This document shows positions 51,701 through 60,893 of a stretch of 64,000 bases of DNA, one piece after another. The stretch lies in contig CM048557.1 of the NCBI GenBank assembly GCA_026413225.1, forward strand, positions 59,386,987 to 59,450,986, written 5' to 3'. The position numbers and the translations under genes were made by a program. This DNA comes from Otis tarda. Its lineage: Eukaryota > Chordata > Aves > Otidiformes > Otididae. A model generated the notes under the pieces. That model was not told the DNA's origin and made no database searches. It worked only from the letters and a program-made list of their open reading frames with translations. The stretch's first letter is position 1; each line of letters starts with the position of its first letter.

Positions 51701-54700
51701 AAAGCAAGACCTAATTTTTTCATTCTTAGCACCCAGCTACAGTAGTGCAATGAGTAGAGTTGCGGGAAGGCCCCTGCCTTCTCAGAAGGGGCCAGCCTCA
51801 AACATCTCAAAATAGATTTTTAACTCTAGATGTAGAAGGAACAGAGGCATCTCAGTAATTCTTCAGAAAACAGAACTGAAGGATTAGTTCCTCTCTAACA
51901 TAAAGCTGGTGAGACTTCAGTTAGTCCCTATCATTCTTCATCTAATTTTGCTGGAAGCAAGTTTCGTACCACTTGTTCGTGAGTGCAGAGGGCTCCTGAG
52001 TTGCCGAGACTGTTATGTTACTCACAGAGCTGAGCTTGGAAGGGAAGGAGCTGGCTGCAAAAAAAATAACAAAAATAGTAAGTGATGCTTTTGTGACCTG
52101 ACCGCTCACCTTTCAGGATCAGGGGGTTCCCCTGTTCCAGCTGCTGAGGAGCTGAACATGGGCAGTTACAACAGGAGGCTCTCCCCTCTCTGAGCAGCTC
52201 CTGGCTCTCGGCACATCTGCCAGGGGCAGCTCCTCTGCGTGACTCTAACTTGTCTCCTTCCTTTCGCTGCCTGCTGGCTTGCGCAATGCTTCCTCCTTGT
52301 CCAGGTGACATCCTTCAAGGAGGTAGCTAGGGGACAAATTGATCATTTCTTTTGCTTTTGTATCCGTTACAAAGAGGGTCAGCGTGGCTTCTACTCTCGT
52401 CATAGGCTAACAGTAATAATGAGCTGTAATTTAACGTGATAACTGTTCTGTTCCCTCACACCTCTTGTGTGTGTGCCCTCATGCTGCACAAAGACCCTGT
52501 GTTGTGAGGTAGTGGAGTTGCCCATGCTGTTTAGGAAGCCTGGCTCTGATACAGTGCTTTTACTAGTCTGCATTCCTACTACAATGGGGAATAGAACAGT
52601 TCTGGTTTTAGACAGGAGCTTTCAAAATCTTGTGGAGAGTGGAAAACTGACCTTGTGGAGGGTTTTACCCTCTTTAGAGGGCTTTGAGTTTGGATATTCC
52701 TTGGTGGCTTCTGAAGCTGGGTGACAGCAGGTTGCTTGACCAAGCTTTATGGTAGTCTGCGCTGACTATTTTGCAGACCAAGAATTTCAGCATAGATAGC
52801 ATGAATGTGGATCAAGAGCTGAGAATGTTCCTAGGTAGAGCACTAAAGCCATCTATCAGGCTGCTAGTATTCTGAATCTGTGGTCTCCCATACTGACTCT
52901 GTCATCAGTGTGTGCCAAAACTATTTTTTTTGAATTAGTGAATCTGGCTTTCGGAAAGGGTGCACTGGATCAGGCGTTCTCAAGGAGTGCAAAAAATAAT
53001 TTCCATAAATTTCCATAATTTCCAAAATCTGCATGAGGGAGGTTTCCTGTAATCCAAGTTACCATCTCCTGCAGTGAACCATCTGATCAAATAATTTTTT
53101 TTAATACTCTACCCCTTGTCACAATTGTATTGATAATGTTGCTACTTGCATTGGTTGGGCATGCTGCTAGCTGTAGTTGAAGTATATAATCTGAGGCTAT
53201 AACCTCTCAGTGGAGTTAACTCAAGACATGGCTTGACAGCAGAATAAATCTGGCTTTAGGGCTCCTCGGACTGCATTGAGAGCACTGTCCTGAATAATGC
53301 AAAGAGCTGTCCTGCTGTAAACCCACTTTGTTGTCTGAGCACGTGCCCTGTGCATTTATCCTGTCTGTAACTTCCTGTCTACATCTTGGAAGGTCATACG
53401 TGGGAACCAGTATTCTCTTTGCCCTGAAGCTACTCTGTGCTGGTTTTATGTTTGTACATGGGCTTCAAACCCACTATCAAGTGCTGTAGCTAATTACATT
53501 TAATACAGTCCAGTGCCTGTGTCTGCTTTAGGATCAGACTTGCACTGCTGAATGATCCAGCCATGCTCAGATCCTGTATGGTCACAGATGAGGTCCCCAG
53601 GTGATCTAACACGGCTCTGTCTGTTCTGTGCTAGGTCCCAGAGATAGTGTTTCCTCTTTGCTACTGCCCTGTCAGATCTCCCTTGTCCCCTTCTCTACTG
53701 TGGTACATACAGAAAGATCTGGGTTTGTGGTACCCAGGGCTCTGCAGGTGCTGAAAGCTGTGCTGCTCCTCTAGTGAAGTGGCATTCAGTGCTGTGGCAG
53801 AGCAAGTTTCTGGCTGAAGGGTAAATGTCATGAACATGTAAGAAACAGCTTTTCTTCCCAGAGGGTCCTCCAGGATGTCCTTACAATGAGCATCCACATG
53901 GCCTGAGCAAGAGCAGCAGCAGCATCAGAGAGCAAGAGAGGGAAGAGACCATCAGCCAACTGGCTTTCCTTACGGTAGTCTCATCAGTACGCCGCCCCAC
54001 ACATACACATGGTGTGTTGAGCCTTTTCTTGATGTGGTGGTGTCAGCTGAGGGTGCAGCTTCAGAAAAGAGCCTGTGTTGGTAAAAGCAAAGGGCCTTTC
54101 CTGGTAAACAGTTTAAAATAGTTTTGGCAAACTACAAAAACTATGCTCGGTTTGTCAGTACAGCTTTCTTGCTGGTGTATATAACAACATCTAAAGCAGA
54201 TGAGTTGGGTCTTTAACCATCTCTGGAGCTTCAGCTTTGGTCTTGTGCTTAGGGTGAAGGCCACCTGAAAGAGCAGCACTGAAAGTTGAAGAAAGGAAGT
54301 AGATGTGTTTCTTGCTAGCTTGTTAGCATGCATTGCTTGGGTGCTTTTGTGTGAGAAAAGAAGCTTTTGGTAGGTATCAATCTCCCAGCAGTGAGGCAGT
54401 CAGTTTTATTCCTTGTTTTCTGTTCTCTGAGGCTGCAGCTTCCAGGTGTGGTTCTGTGACGAACTCTTTGCTCACCCGTGCTCGTTTGCGCAGCCATGCC
54501 CGTTCCTGCCCGCCTGCTCATCCCTGCCACTGTGCCTGGGCCCCAATGAGGAAGGAGTTGCACTTTTGGCTGTGCCAGTCTCATTACTCGCTGGAACTAG
54601 GAGGGCTCATCGCTTCTCAGGCTTGTGTAACCTCCCAGCAAGGTGATTTTTATGTGGTATACAGCCATATAAAAAGTGTACAACTGTTTTATGAATAGCA

Positions 54701-57700
54701 CGCTGCTTTGGTGGTGGTCAGCTGTTCAGTGCCTTGAGTGGCTCCAGAGGTACTGCAAGAGGAGGGGGCAGCCTGCGTAGCTGGGGCTGGTGATAAGGAG
54801 GGTCTGGGACTGCCCCTCCTGCTCCTCCTGTGCTAGGTTGGAGCATCTCCATACTTTAAACCACCACGACTCAGTGCTTTTGTGGCTTTGCTAACGCAGC
54901 AGGAGAGGGTTGGTTGTTTTTCAGGTGGAACAGTTTCCCAGTCCAGTTCCGTGGGGGTCCAGGCAAATGTGTGTGCTCCCAGGTGGGAAGAGCTGGCTGG
55001 AGGCTAGGGGTGTTTAACCTGGCCCTGCTGCCAAAGGAGACTTCTCCTGCAATGGCACCCTATGGTCCTTGGGCAAGAGATGATATACAAGTAAAATCTG
55101 AGCTACAGGGAGGTAAGTGAGCGGAAGGCTGAGACAGACTGTGAAGTCTCATGACTTAAGGTACCCTGCCCTGCTGCAGGCTGTTTCCTCCTGCTCATAT
55201 TCAGGTAAACCTCTCCAGGTAAGGTTGAGTTTCCTTTGCCTTGCAGTTGCATCCAGACTTTTCCCTCACCTGCTCCAGCTGCAATGGAGCTGAGGCCTGA
55301 ATCCTCTTGTGCCCTCAGTTGCATGAAATGATGAAGTAGCCTTTGTGTCTGTGTGACTGGCACTCTTTGTTCTGAGAAACCCTGTTAAAGGAGGCTGTCT
55401 GCTTGCCCAGGTAGGTGCAGCACGGGGCACAAAACATGGCTGTGCTCTGGCTCTCCGCTCCTCTGCTGCCTGTGACACGCACCACACCTTGCCAAGAAGA
55501 CAAAACAGCTTTTCCAAGGCAGAAGACCCTTTTAAATAGGCGGGCTTTATTTTCTTTTAAGTGTTTCTACCCAGAAAAAGTGGTCAAGCCACCTTGTTTT
55601 GATCTTTGCCTGCTCTCCCTGCCTTCTGTTGCAGCTGGCTTTAGTGAGACACTTGTCCAAACTCCTGTTCTTTTTGAGGCTTCCTCTCCTGTTGTGAGGC
55701 CACGAGGTGGCAGGGTTGTTCCACCGATCCTGGAGGGCAGCAGGACGGCAATGCAGCTGCTCGTTTTTATAGCCAAGGCAGAAACTGCGCGTAGTTGTTT
55801 GTGTGCTGTCATAATTGTGTTTTGAAATTTGGAAGAATTTCACACGTATGTGTCTAATCCATGCTCTTTATTTTCTTTATATAACATTGATTTGTTCTGG
55901 GCCTCACCTTTTTTTTTTTTTTTTTTCCTTTCCTGTTCTTAAGAGAGATGGAGGGGAGGGGGAGATGTACAGCAACATCCAGAATTCCTCACAGGTTCCA
56001 GCATTGATCAAACCCTGTGAAGCACATTACTGAGGCTGTGAAGGCTGCTGCTTTTGTCCTTATTTCACCCCGTTCTGTCAGGGTATTGCATCACGTAATA
56101 TGCAAAGTGTTCAGAGCTCCTGCAGTACCCCAGTAATAGGGGTGAACTGAGGTTGCAGCAACAGCTCTACCTCTGCATTCCTGTTGCTTTGTTATAGGCT
56201 TTAGCACACTCACTTCTGCTGCAAACCCTCCTTTGGGTCACTGAGTCCCCTAAATGTGATATGCTTGTGGGGTCATTAAGAAGCAATTTGGGTAGTGGGG
56301 AGAAATTATCCCAAAGGACCCATTCGGTGACATCGTTTAATCAAATGGTGATGAGGGGAGTCATTGCTTTCAGATGTTTCTCTTTTCAGAGTACTTCCAC
56401 CCCCCTGAAATTAATGCTCCTGTTTTACATCTCTCAATTCACTGTTCTCGGATACGGGACTGAAAATCAGCAATGCAGTTGTTTGCTCTTGTCTCTCCTT
56501 CCCTCTGCCAGCCAAGAGGGTCCCCTTTCTTTTTCCTCTAGCGAGGAATTCTTGCAGGAAGATGGTTAGCAGAAGAAAAGGGTGTATGAGGAAGATACTG
56601 GAAACAAGACCACAAAATCCAGGGGGTTGACAGGACCATTTTGGTCCGAAACTCTGCTCTCTAGATGGCGGAGGGGAAGCATCTTTACTTCCTTTCCCAC
56701 TCCCTTCCATTTCCCTTGTTTCTTTGGCTCTGTTAGTGCTACACCCGGGGCCTTTTGGTCATCTTTTTGTAGACCTCACTTCTTGTATTAGGGAGAGGGT
56801 TTTTTTAGCATCTGAACACTCTGCTCCTCTTTGCCAGTGACAATATGTGTGGGGGACTCTGTTCCCTTTGTGTCCCCACTTTTTGTGCTGCTACTTCCTT
56901 CCTGAGCGTGACTGGCTGTAGGAAGGGGCTCTTTGGGCCAGTGCTCACTCCGTTTTGGGTGTGGGGCACGCAGGGGTGTCCTGCTCACCCCTACACAGCT
57001 AAAATGCATGCAAGAGACGAAATGTAGCCAAATAGGTAAAGAAATATCAGTTTATGATTCTCTTCTCTGTCCCTCCTCCCCCCCATCTGGTTTCTAGTAG
57101 CAACAAGAGCCTTCACAGGAGCAATGCATCTTCTGTGTCACACAACTGTCTCTGTTCAAATATCGTTGTCTCTTTGGCCTGGTCTGTGCAGAAATATCTT
57201 TCCAACCTAGAGAAATGAGTTGTATTGGGGGGCAGGATGCTCTTGTCTGCCCTGTTGTAGGAAAAGTTACACTGGTAGAAAGAGTATATGATGGTGTAGT
57301 TTATGCTGGTGGAAATGGGATGGAATTGCTTTGCTGCTCTTGCTTGTTCTTGTCCGGGAAGTGGCTAAGAGCTGTGCTGGCAAACTCTCTCCTGGTGTAA
57401 GCAGGGCTCTGCCCCAGGCTTCTCTGGCTCCAAACTGTGATGTCTAAACAGATTGCGGGGTTACATACTGAGCATGACTGAATGCCACTGAAACACAGTG
57501 GAGCAGAATTTCACGTTCCTGCTGCCCTGGGCTTGCTAGAAGTGTGTGAGGAAGGCAGAGATGGAAGAGGGCACTTATTTCTCTGGTGTGGCATGTGAAG
57601 CACTAAGCTTGTGGCAATTCCAGGCTCTACTGGTATGGGAGACTAAAGGGATCCTGTGACTCAGCTGGTGCCATGCTCTTTCTTGCTCACTTCGTATGGA

Positions 57701-60700
57701 GGGGGATGGTAAAGAGCAATCAGAAGGATTGCTCAAGGGACTGTCATACCTCTCAGATGGCGCAAGCATCGAAGTGAGTGAGCCTGCAATTAGCCAAGAA
57801 ATGACAAGCATAATGGGCTAGATTGTCAGTAAGCAGGAGGGAACAAGCCAAGAGTAGGTTACGGTGGTGTACTCCTTGTCCTTCCGTCATCCACAAACAT
57901 TCTTTTAGTTTTTAGAAGGAGCATTTCTGTGCGCTTATGGTCAATTTACTGCCTTATTGCCTTTTTCTTATTTTTCTTTTCTTTTCATCCACTGTAACAA
58001 TGAGGTGTAACACTGAGGTGTTACAGACCCCACTGTGTCAAAAGAAGCATCCTTGCTTCCTTTCATGGTGTCTGATCACTCGTGGTCAATATTGTTTCTC
58101 TCTGTGGTGTATTGACTTGATTCAAGAGAAATCCTATTGATATTGATATGGGGAGACCTTGCTAATGTTCTTGTTCAGCTAGGAGAGAAAATGCTCTGAT
58201 TTTTTTGGGAGGTGGGGAGCAAGGAGGATGAAGTGTGTTTTCATTGCTTATGGCATCTGGCACAAGAAAGGTAATATGCTGGAACAGAGAACGACCTCAT
58301 CTCTTCTCTGTATATGTTAAAGGAGAAGATGCTGAAGTCAAATCAGGAGCTGTAGATCTTTCCACAGTGAGAACAAGCTAGCTAATGCAGCAGTACTTAG
58401 CATTCAAGAGCTTAATTCAGCCTTGGACTTCAGAGAATTCAGCTCCTTTCCCTCCCCCTTCCTTCATCTCCCTGTTACACAAAATATATAACACTGCATG
58501 TGCAATACCTATCCTAAGGAAGCCAAGAGCATTTAGCTGAAGTGCAGGGAAATGCCGCACTTAGGGTTTCCTGGCAGCCTTTGGTTTTGGTGTGATTATG
58601 AAGTCTGGAAGCATCTGAAGTCGCTCTCCTGCCCACATCCTAGTGATGTTCCCTGCCCTGTTTGGGGTGTGGAGGGAAGGGATGGTGTGTAGGGAGGAGG
58701 CAGTTCCCTTATCTGTCTCCATTTTCCCTGTGTGGTCCTCCTGGATCACATTCTCCCCTTGGGATGTGGTTTTGCAAGGGTATTTGTGTGTGTGTCCTGC
58801 CCCCTCCATGGGAAAGCCGTTTTCTGAGGTTCCTACCCTTTGGTAACCATCAGGATGTTCTATTAGGTAGTGCAGCGATTTCAGCCCGAGAAGTTTCTGT
58901 TACAGTCCCCATCACCTCCACTGTCTGTGCAACTATTTTATTATGTTTGCCTTGTGCAAGGGAAGGTTGTTTGCAAAAAGGGATAGTTTTCCTCCCAGTT
59001 CAACATGGTCCTTAGAAACAATTTGTTGACTTGGAGAGGCAGATGCATTTGTGCTGCAGGGTTGCAAATGAGCCCTTTCTCCAAGGGGCTAATAAAACTA
59101 CCACTGAATGTATCCAGAACATGGTCCAACAAACACCCTTGCCAGCCCCTTGGGAGTGCCTGTTGTGTGCAGGTGGGTGGGTGGAACAGGTGGGAGCTTG
59201 GAAGAGCAAGAACCCATGGCGTGTCCTTGCTGGCACGGAGCTCTGCCTGTACTTACTGCATGCTCTGCTCCTGCCACGTATGGTTGCATTAATGTTCTCA
59301 TGGATGGACTCTTCCATGGCGCTTAACAAAGCCTTTTTTTTTTTTCTAACATCTTTATGTGAAAATTAAGTAATGCATCTCCTCTCCAAATGAAGGGCTG
59401 GCACTGATACCACGTCATATTGTCTAGTAAGATGAGATTAAGTACCTAGATTGAATTGCTTTGTATCGATGGCAAGCTGAAAATAAGAGGTTGATGCTTT
59501 CCTGCTGTGCATTTTCTGATCTATCCTCTACCTTTTGAGTTCATTGCTTAGTTTGCTCAATTGAAGGAAGAATTGAGGAGTCTCCCAGCTTGAAGGAAAG
59601 GGTTTAAGAAATGCCGTGCTATTAGACACCAGAGACTTCATGTGAGAGTTCTCATAACGGCAGAAAACATGGGAGAAGCACATTTGAGAGCTGAAGTTAA
59701 TTGTGAGGCCCAGACAGTGGGAAATGTGGCTTCCTTAGCTGCAGTGTGCATAGAACCATTTCCTTCTGGAGGTGCTGCGCGTGCTTTCCAGGAGTCAGGT
59801 GCTCAACACAGGTGCTTGCTTGCAGCCCTCCCTGGGTATCTGCAGAGAAGGAAGGGGGAATGGTTTTTGAGTATATTGCTAAGTGACTTGTCTTGAAGTC
59901 CCAGATTTGTACAAGAATGAGAATTCTGGCTCTGTGTACCAGTTCTAAGTTTAGCATGTTTGGGATCCTACAGAAACCAATGCTTCCAGCATGTTCCACT
60001 CCTATTAGGTGAAGCAGGAGTCTCACCTTTTAGCTTCCAATTTTTTTTTTTCCAAGGGTGGTGTTATCATTACAGTGTGTTTAATAATGACCAAGCACAA
60101 TGGCAGAGACTTCAGAACACAACCACAGGTACTGACTTCGATCCAGTCCTCTCAAATGAGTGCTGTTGGATATAATGGAAGCTCAGTCACTCACACTGAA
60201 AGAGACATTTTGGTTTCAGTCCCATCTATACAAAATACAACTCCTCAGGGCATCTTCACATTGTAAAAGTTAAAAGCTCGTAGGGGCCTAATAATACCTA
60301 GAGGTGGGGTTTGATCCAAGATGAAAATTGCTGAGGCATAGGGGCTGAAAAATTTGCCAAGATATCTGCAGTGGTTGTGCAACGCTAGGAGTCTGGCAGT
60401 ATTGGAGGGTATGGATTGTGCCTGGGGATTTTTGTTCTTAAAAAAACAACTGCTTCAGGGGATTTAAAAAACAAAGAAAAAGTAGCTGTGATAGTTATGC
60501 CTATAGTTTTGGTGAACAAGTTCTGAAATATTATATGCTATATTTCAGAAGTACTGGAACTGGATTGGATATCATGCATCATTTAGGCTTGTGAAGGAAA
60601 ATATGTCATAGTTTGTCTGGTGACTGTTGTGGTTTGCCTGGTGGGTTTTTTTTGTTTCCTTCCTTTCTTGAATTGTTGGAATTCAAGATCCTCAAGGATC

Positions 60701-60893
60701 TTGAGGGTCCTCTGTGGAGGATGCGATGACCATGAATGAAGTCAGAGCTGCAGGACTGGGTTTGAGACTGGAAAGGGGAAGGGAAGAGAAGATGAGATCA
60801 CTACATGAAATGCTCTTATGCCTTCTCTTTTGTTTTTCAGTGGACGAATATATTGCCATTGCTAAAGAGAAGCATGGATACAATATGGAGCAG
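1..60893 (+). CDS. RCOR1: RCOR1 (CoREST1), partial: coding exons 1-4, spliced 1-175, 283-342, 42579-42662, 60841-60893
   Basis: CoREST1 is a nuclear scaffold that joins the demethylase LSD1/KDM1A to HDAC1/2 and brings them to REST/NRSF and other repressors to silence genes. The four exons join into 124 codons with no stop. The peptide begins IEKGPEVSGKRRGRN, passes through a Asn/Gly-rich stretch and an acidic Ser block (WEEGSSGSSSDEEH), then enters the ELM2 domain at MRVGPQYQAVVPDFDP. It continues with RRSQERDNLGMLVWSPNQ and DEYIAIAKEKHGYNMEQ. These match vertebrate RCOR1 as I know it, almost residue for residue from MRVGPQ onward. Human CoREST1 is about 480 residues, so this is roughly the first quarter. 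The start codon lies just upstream of base 1, and the remaining ELM2, SANT1, linker and SANT2 lie beyond base 64000. Paralogues RCOR2 and RCOR3 share ELM2, but the N-terminal KGPEVSGKRRGRN and NSWEEGSSGSSSDEEH blocks point to RCOR1. Confidence 0.96.
176..282 (+). other. RCOR1: RCOR1 intron 1, unusually short (107 nt) and G-rich
   Basis: It begins GTGAG and ends in a clear polypyrimidine tract plus acceptor (CTTCTCCCTCTGCCTCCCTCAG). Between them lie runs of G at 185-187, 190-192, 198-205, 217-229 and 237-240, enough to form a G-quadruplex. G-triplets are known intronic splicing enhancers in short GC-rich introns, so they may help define this intron (inference). Its length is not a multiple of three. 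Retention would shift frame and reach a TAA at 344-346, right at the exon 2 donor. Confidence 0.9.
283..342 (+). CDS. RCOR1: RCOR1 coding exon 2 (60 nt), start of ELM2
   Basis: CT completes the split codon from exon 1 (G|CT, Ala), followed by 19 codons, GGG-MRVGPQYQAVVPDFDP, and one base of the next codon. This is the highly conserved beginning of the ELM2 domain, which with SANT1 recruits HDAC1/2. Acceptor CCTCCCTCAG|CTGG and donor CCCCG|GTAAGT are both strong. The phase is 1 at both ends, so skipping the exon would keep the frame while removing the ELM2 N-terminal strand. The conserved Met of MRVGPQ also begins an open frame that runs through the donor into intron 2 as far as base 755. I regard that as chance. 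Confidence 0.96.
406..485 (+). repeat. 38-nt near-perfect inverted repeat (GC-rich hairpin)
   Basis: The left arm is 406-443, the right arm 448-485, and the loop is ATAC (444-447). Pairing each base i with 891-i gives 37 Watson-Crick pairs out of 38. The only exception is T431/G460, which would be a G-U wobble in RNA. The hairpin lies 64 nt downstream of the exon 2 donor, in the sense strand of the primary transcript. The arm core reads GACCCCCTCGATGAGCGGGG. I do not recognise it as a known element. Confidence 0.95.
658..712. repeat. poly-T / (CTTT)n tract
   Basis: About 55 bases of T interrupted only by four C in a TTTC/CTTT pattern near 669-682. It could be a poly-A tail of a reverse-orientation retroelement, but no element body is recognisable next to it. 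It is most simply a mononucleotide/tetranucleotide microsatellite. Confidence 0.95.
872..885. repeat. poly-A run
   Basis: A run of about 14 A within a CT-rich context (CCCCCTCAAAA...). Confidence 0.9.
1077..1092. repeat. poly-T run
   Basis: Sixteen consecutive T in intron 2. A second run of about 15 T lies at 1408-1422. Confidence 0.9.
1551..1630 (+). repeat. polypurine G-rich tract with G-quadruplex motif
   Basis: An 80-nt stretch that is almost entirely G and A. At 1602-1625 the G runs GGGGG, GGG, GGG and GGGGG are separated by TA, AGAGA and A, which fits the canonical G3+N1-7 quadruplex pattern on the sense strand. Upstream, GGGGT and eight further G (1568-1580) add more potential. Confidence 0.85.
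1799..1810. repeat. poly-G run
   Basis: Twelve consecutive G on the + strand. Long G homopolymers are often mis-sized in assemblies. Confidence 0.9.
1959..1978. repeat. poly-T run
   Basis: Twenty consecutive T following GAAGCATA. Confidence 0.92.
2136..2184. repeat. poly-T / CTTT-interrupted tract
   Basis: About 49 bases of T with a few C interruptions (TTTCTTTC...), the fourth long T tract within 1.6 kb of intron start. A shorter T run follows near 2375-2387. Confidence 0.92.
2699..2730. repeat. T-rich (TTG)n tract
   Basis: T8-GTTGTTGTTGTTGG-T8 pattern. The same style of T/TTG tract recurs at 31447-31490, 38341-38380 and 49605-49648, so it is a repeated flavour of simple sequence in this locus. 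Confidence 0.85.
4884..4932. repeat. AT-rich dinucleotide microsatellite
   Basis: Interrupted (AT)n: TAATATATATATTAATTATA, then a T-run, then about eight TA units ending at ATGCTG. A plausible polymorphic marker. Confidence 0.9.
5034..5076 (+). repeat. 43-nt hairpin-forming inverted repeat
   Basis: The left arm CATTATTATACTTTTCACCTT (5034-5054) and the right arm AAGGTGAAAGTATAATAATG (5057-5076) are complementary except for a single extra T in the left arm, with only TG between them. The loop is too small for a standard pre-miRNA. It resembles a cruciform or a collapsed foldback. No matching target-site duplication is obvious. Confidence 0.9.
10529..10546. repeat. poly-T run
   Basis: Eighteen consecutive T following CTCAGCCC. 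A shorter T run lies at about 10960-10971. Confidence 0.9.
24273..24295 (+). repeat. 12-bp tandem duplication
   Basis: CTGATTAGGATC is followed directly by CTGATTAGGAT: two perfect copies of an 11-base core at 12-base spacing. A small local slippage or end-joining duplication. Confidence 0.85.
28645..28865 (+). promoter_or_regulatory. CpG-rich cluster inside intron 2 (candidate regulatory element)
   Basis: By eye about 17 CpG occur in roughly 220 bases, for example GTGCGCGGAGCGAGG and CCTCGCCCGGAAGCG, in an intron that is otherwise strongly CpG-poor. A consensus-like splice donor, CCAG|GTAAGG, lies at about 28685-28694. This combination would suit an alternative first exon or an orphan CpG island, but no transcript evidence can be seen. 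Function is inference only. Confidence 0.35.
28922..28965 (+). repeat. 22-bp tandem duplication
   Basis: Two adjacent copies beginning ATGGCTGGACAATAAGGCTC and ATGGCTGGAGAATAAGGCTC differ at one position in their first 20 bases. Confidence 0.85.
30235..30250. repeat. (GT)n microsatellite, short
   Basis: About seven to eight GT units after CACTTT. A similar TG tract is at 48318-48332. Confidence 0.85.
31447..31497. repeat. T-rich / (TTG)n tract ending in C-run
   Basis: GGTTTTTTTGGTTGTTGTTG, then GTTTT units, a run of T and a run of C. Simple sequence with no recognised element attached. Confidence 0.85.
32390..33000 (+). mobile_element. CR1-type LINE fragment (3' region, sense orientation)
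   Basis: The stretch follows the typical 3'-region layout of old amniote CR1 elements. ACATGTTTTATAAATCCTGTGG is followed by CTTGAACACTGTGTACAGTT and CTGGTTGTGTCCC, the well-known 'ACTGTGTACAGTTCTGG' segment. Near the end come AGCACTCTGCCACAGGATGT, TGTAGATGCCAAAATTACAA, GGGTTCAAAAAGGATTAGAC, the GGGCCATTAAAT segment and CAGGAAGTCGCTCTGCTGG. The match is from memory of the family, not a search. Many substitutions and indels show it is old and dead; no reverse transcriptase frame is open. The subfamily cannot be fixed by eye. Confidence 0.8.
33690..33800 (+). promoter_or_regulatory. Short CpG-rich patch in intron 2
   Basis: Roughly 11 CpG in 110 bases (GTTGGCGGCAGCGTGCGGGG, GGCGGTAGCCGTAGGG, CACCGGGCCCCACGTGCGG), containing a CACGTG E-box. 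It stands out from CpG-poor flanks, but it is too short for a standard CpG island. Function unknown. Confidence 0.25.
38181..38200 (+). repeat. 20-bp perfect palindrome
   Basis: AAGTTCCTTGCAAGGAACTT is exactly self-complementary and is followed by GCAAGTTCC, a further partial copy of the arm. A possible dimeric factor site or chance. Confidence 0.9.
38341..38380. repeat. T-rich tract with (TTTTG) units
   Basis: T-runs with interspersed AATTTTGTTTTGTTTTGG, simple sequence in intron 2. Confidence 0.85.
38684..38701. repeat. (CTG)n trinucleotide run
   Basis: Six GCT/CTG units in a row, non-coding and within normal length. Confidence 0.9.
39065..39099 (+). repeat. 20-bp period tandem duplication, followed by a hairpin
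   Basis: CCTCATCTCCTCCCG occurs at 39065-39079 and again at 39085-39099. Directly after, CACAAGCCCA (39101-39110) and TGGGCTTGTG (39117-39126) form perfect 10-nt arms with a 6-nt loop. Confidence 0.85.
42579..42662 (+). CDS. RCOR1: RCOR1 coding exon 3 (84 nt), ELM2 domain
   Basis: CC completes a split Ala codon with the last G of exon 2. It is followed by 27 codons running from KLARRSQERD through NLGMLVWSPNQ to SLSEAK, and the first T of a split Leu codon. The human counterpart has Asn-Leu-Ser where this reads Ser-Leu-Ser. Otherwise the block is essentially identical, as expected for the ELM2 motif that contacts HDAC1/2. The acceptor is TATCTGTTTTCTCTTAAG, an AAG rather than the commoner CAG, with a good pyrimidine tract. 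The donor is AAAAT|GTAAGTC. Phase is 1 at both ends. Confidence 0.97.
44860..45200 (+). mobile_element. Degraded CR1-like LINE fragment (probable)
   Basis: Segments resemble the 3' part of CR1. GAAAAACTGAGAAAAGGATGG and a GAAGCAAACTCCATCTGTTT / AGCTTACTGAAAAGAGACTG stretch correspond to the 'TTCAGCTT...AAAAGAGACTG' part. Later, GAAGTTATCCAGGGAAGTGA and TGGATTCTCTATTTCTTGATG correspond to the 'GGATTCTCCATCACTTGA' part. The order and orientation are right for a + strand element. Divergence is high, and the boundaries are uncertain by about 100 bases. The family is assigned from memory. Confidence 0.55.
46988..47036 (+). repeat. Short direct repeat pair
   Basis: GCATGGCAGCTAGT is present exactly at 46988-47001 and 47023-47036 (35-base spacing). 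A small local duplication. Confidence 0.85.
48318..48332. repeat. (TG)n microsatellite, short
   Basis: About seven TG units after GATGTAT. Confidence 0.85.
49600..49735. repeat. T/G-rich to A/C-rich foldback
   Basis: A T/G-rich arm (to about 49649; GGTTTTGGG at 49608, then T-runs with GGTTGTTG) is followed at once by an A/C-rich arm (AAACCCAACCAACC, a run of A, ending CCCAAAACC at 49704-49712). The outer 9-nt ends GGTTTTGGG and CCCAAAACC are exact complements, and the inner arms pair imperfectly. This gives a foldback of about 105 nt centred near 49660. Confidence 0.75.
51454..51475 (+). repeat. 22-bp perfect palindrome
   Basis: The two 11-base halves, TGATTAAGCAG and CTGCTTAATCA, are exact reverse complements with no spacer. 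The centre is a CAGCTG E-box. An AAGCAG repeat follows at once. Confidence 0.9.
55909..55926. repeat. poly-T run
   Basis: Eighteen consecutive T following GCCTCACC. Confidence 0.9.
57993..58025 (+). repeat. 13-bp tandem repeat with internal hairpin
   Basis: TGTAACAATGAGG (57993-58005) is followed by TGTAACACTGAGG (58006-58018) and then TGTTACA. The last segment also pairs with TGTAACAC at 58006-58013, giving 8-nt arms around a TGAG loop. Confidence 0.85.
60684..60703 (+). repeat. 20-nt inverted repeat 138 nt upstream of exon 4
   Basis: CAAGATCCT (60684-60692) and AGGATCTTG (60695-60703) are exact complements separated by CA. Confidence 0.9.
60841..60893 (+). CDS. RCOR1: RCOR1 coding exon 4 (53 nt), ELM2 domain
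   Basis: TG completes the split Leu codon from exon 3 (T|TG), followed by 17 codons, DEYIAIAKEKHGYNMEQ, identical to the vertebrate CoREST1 ELM2 core as I know it. The exon ends in phase 0 at GAGCAG|GTAACA. The acceptor has a long pyrimidine tract, CCTTCTCTTTTGTTTTTCAG. The following human residues begin ALGMLFWHKH. No sequence encoding that block is visible in the remaining 3.1 kb, so exon 5 is beyond the window. Confidence 0.97.

Larger units (their letters stand above)
42663..60840 (+). other. RCOR1: RCOR1 intron 3 (about 18.2 kb)
   Basis: It runs from GTAAGTC to CTCTTTTGTTTTTCAG. Contents seen are a degraded CR1-like piece near 44.9-45.2 kb, a (TG)n tract at 48318-48332, a T/A foldback at about 49600-49735, a 22-bp palindrome at 51454, a T18 run at 55909-55926, a small 13-bp tandem repeat at 57993 and a palindrome at 60684 close to exon 4. 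The rest is ordinary intronic sequence with no gene I can support. The two longest minus-strand ORFs (46288-46962 and 46461-47105) overlap each other in different frames and show no domain. Confidence 0.9.
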
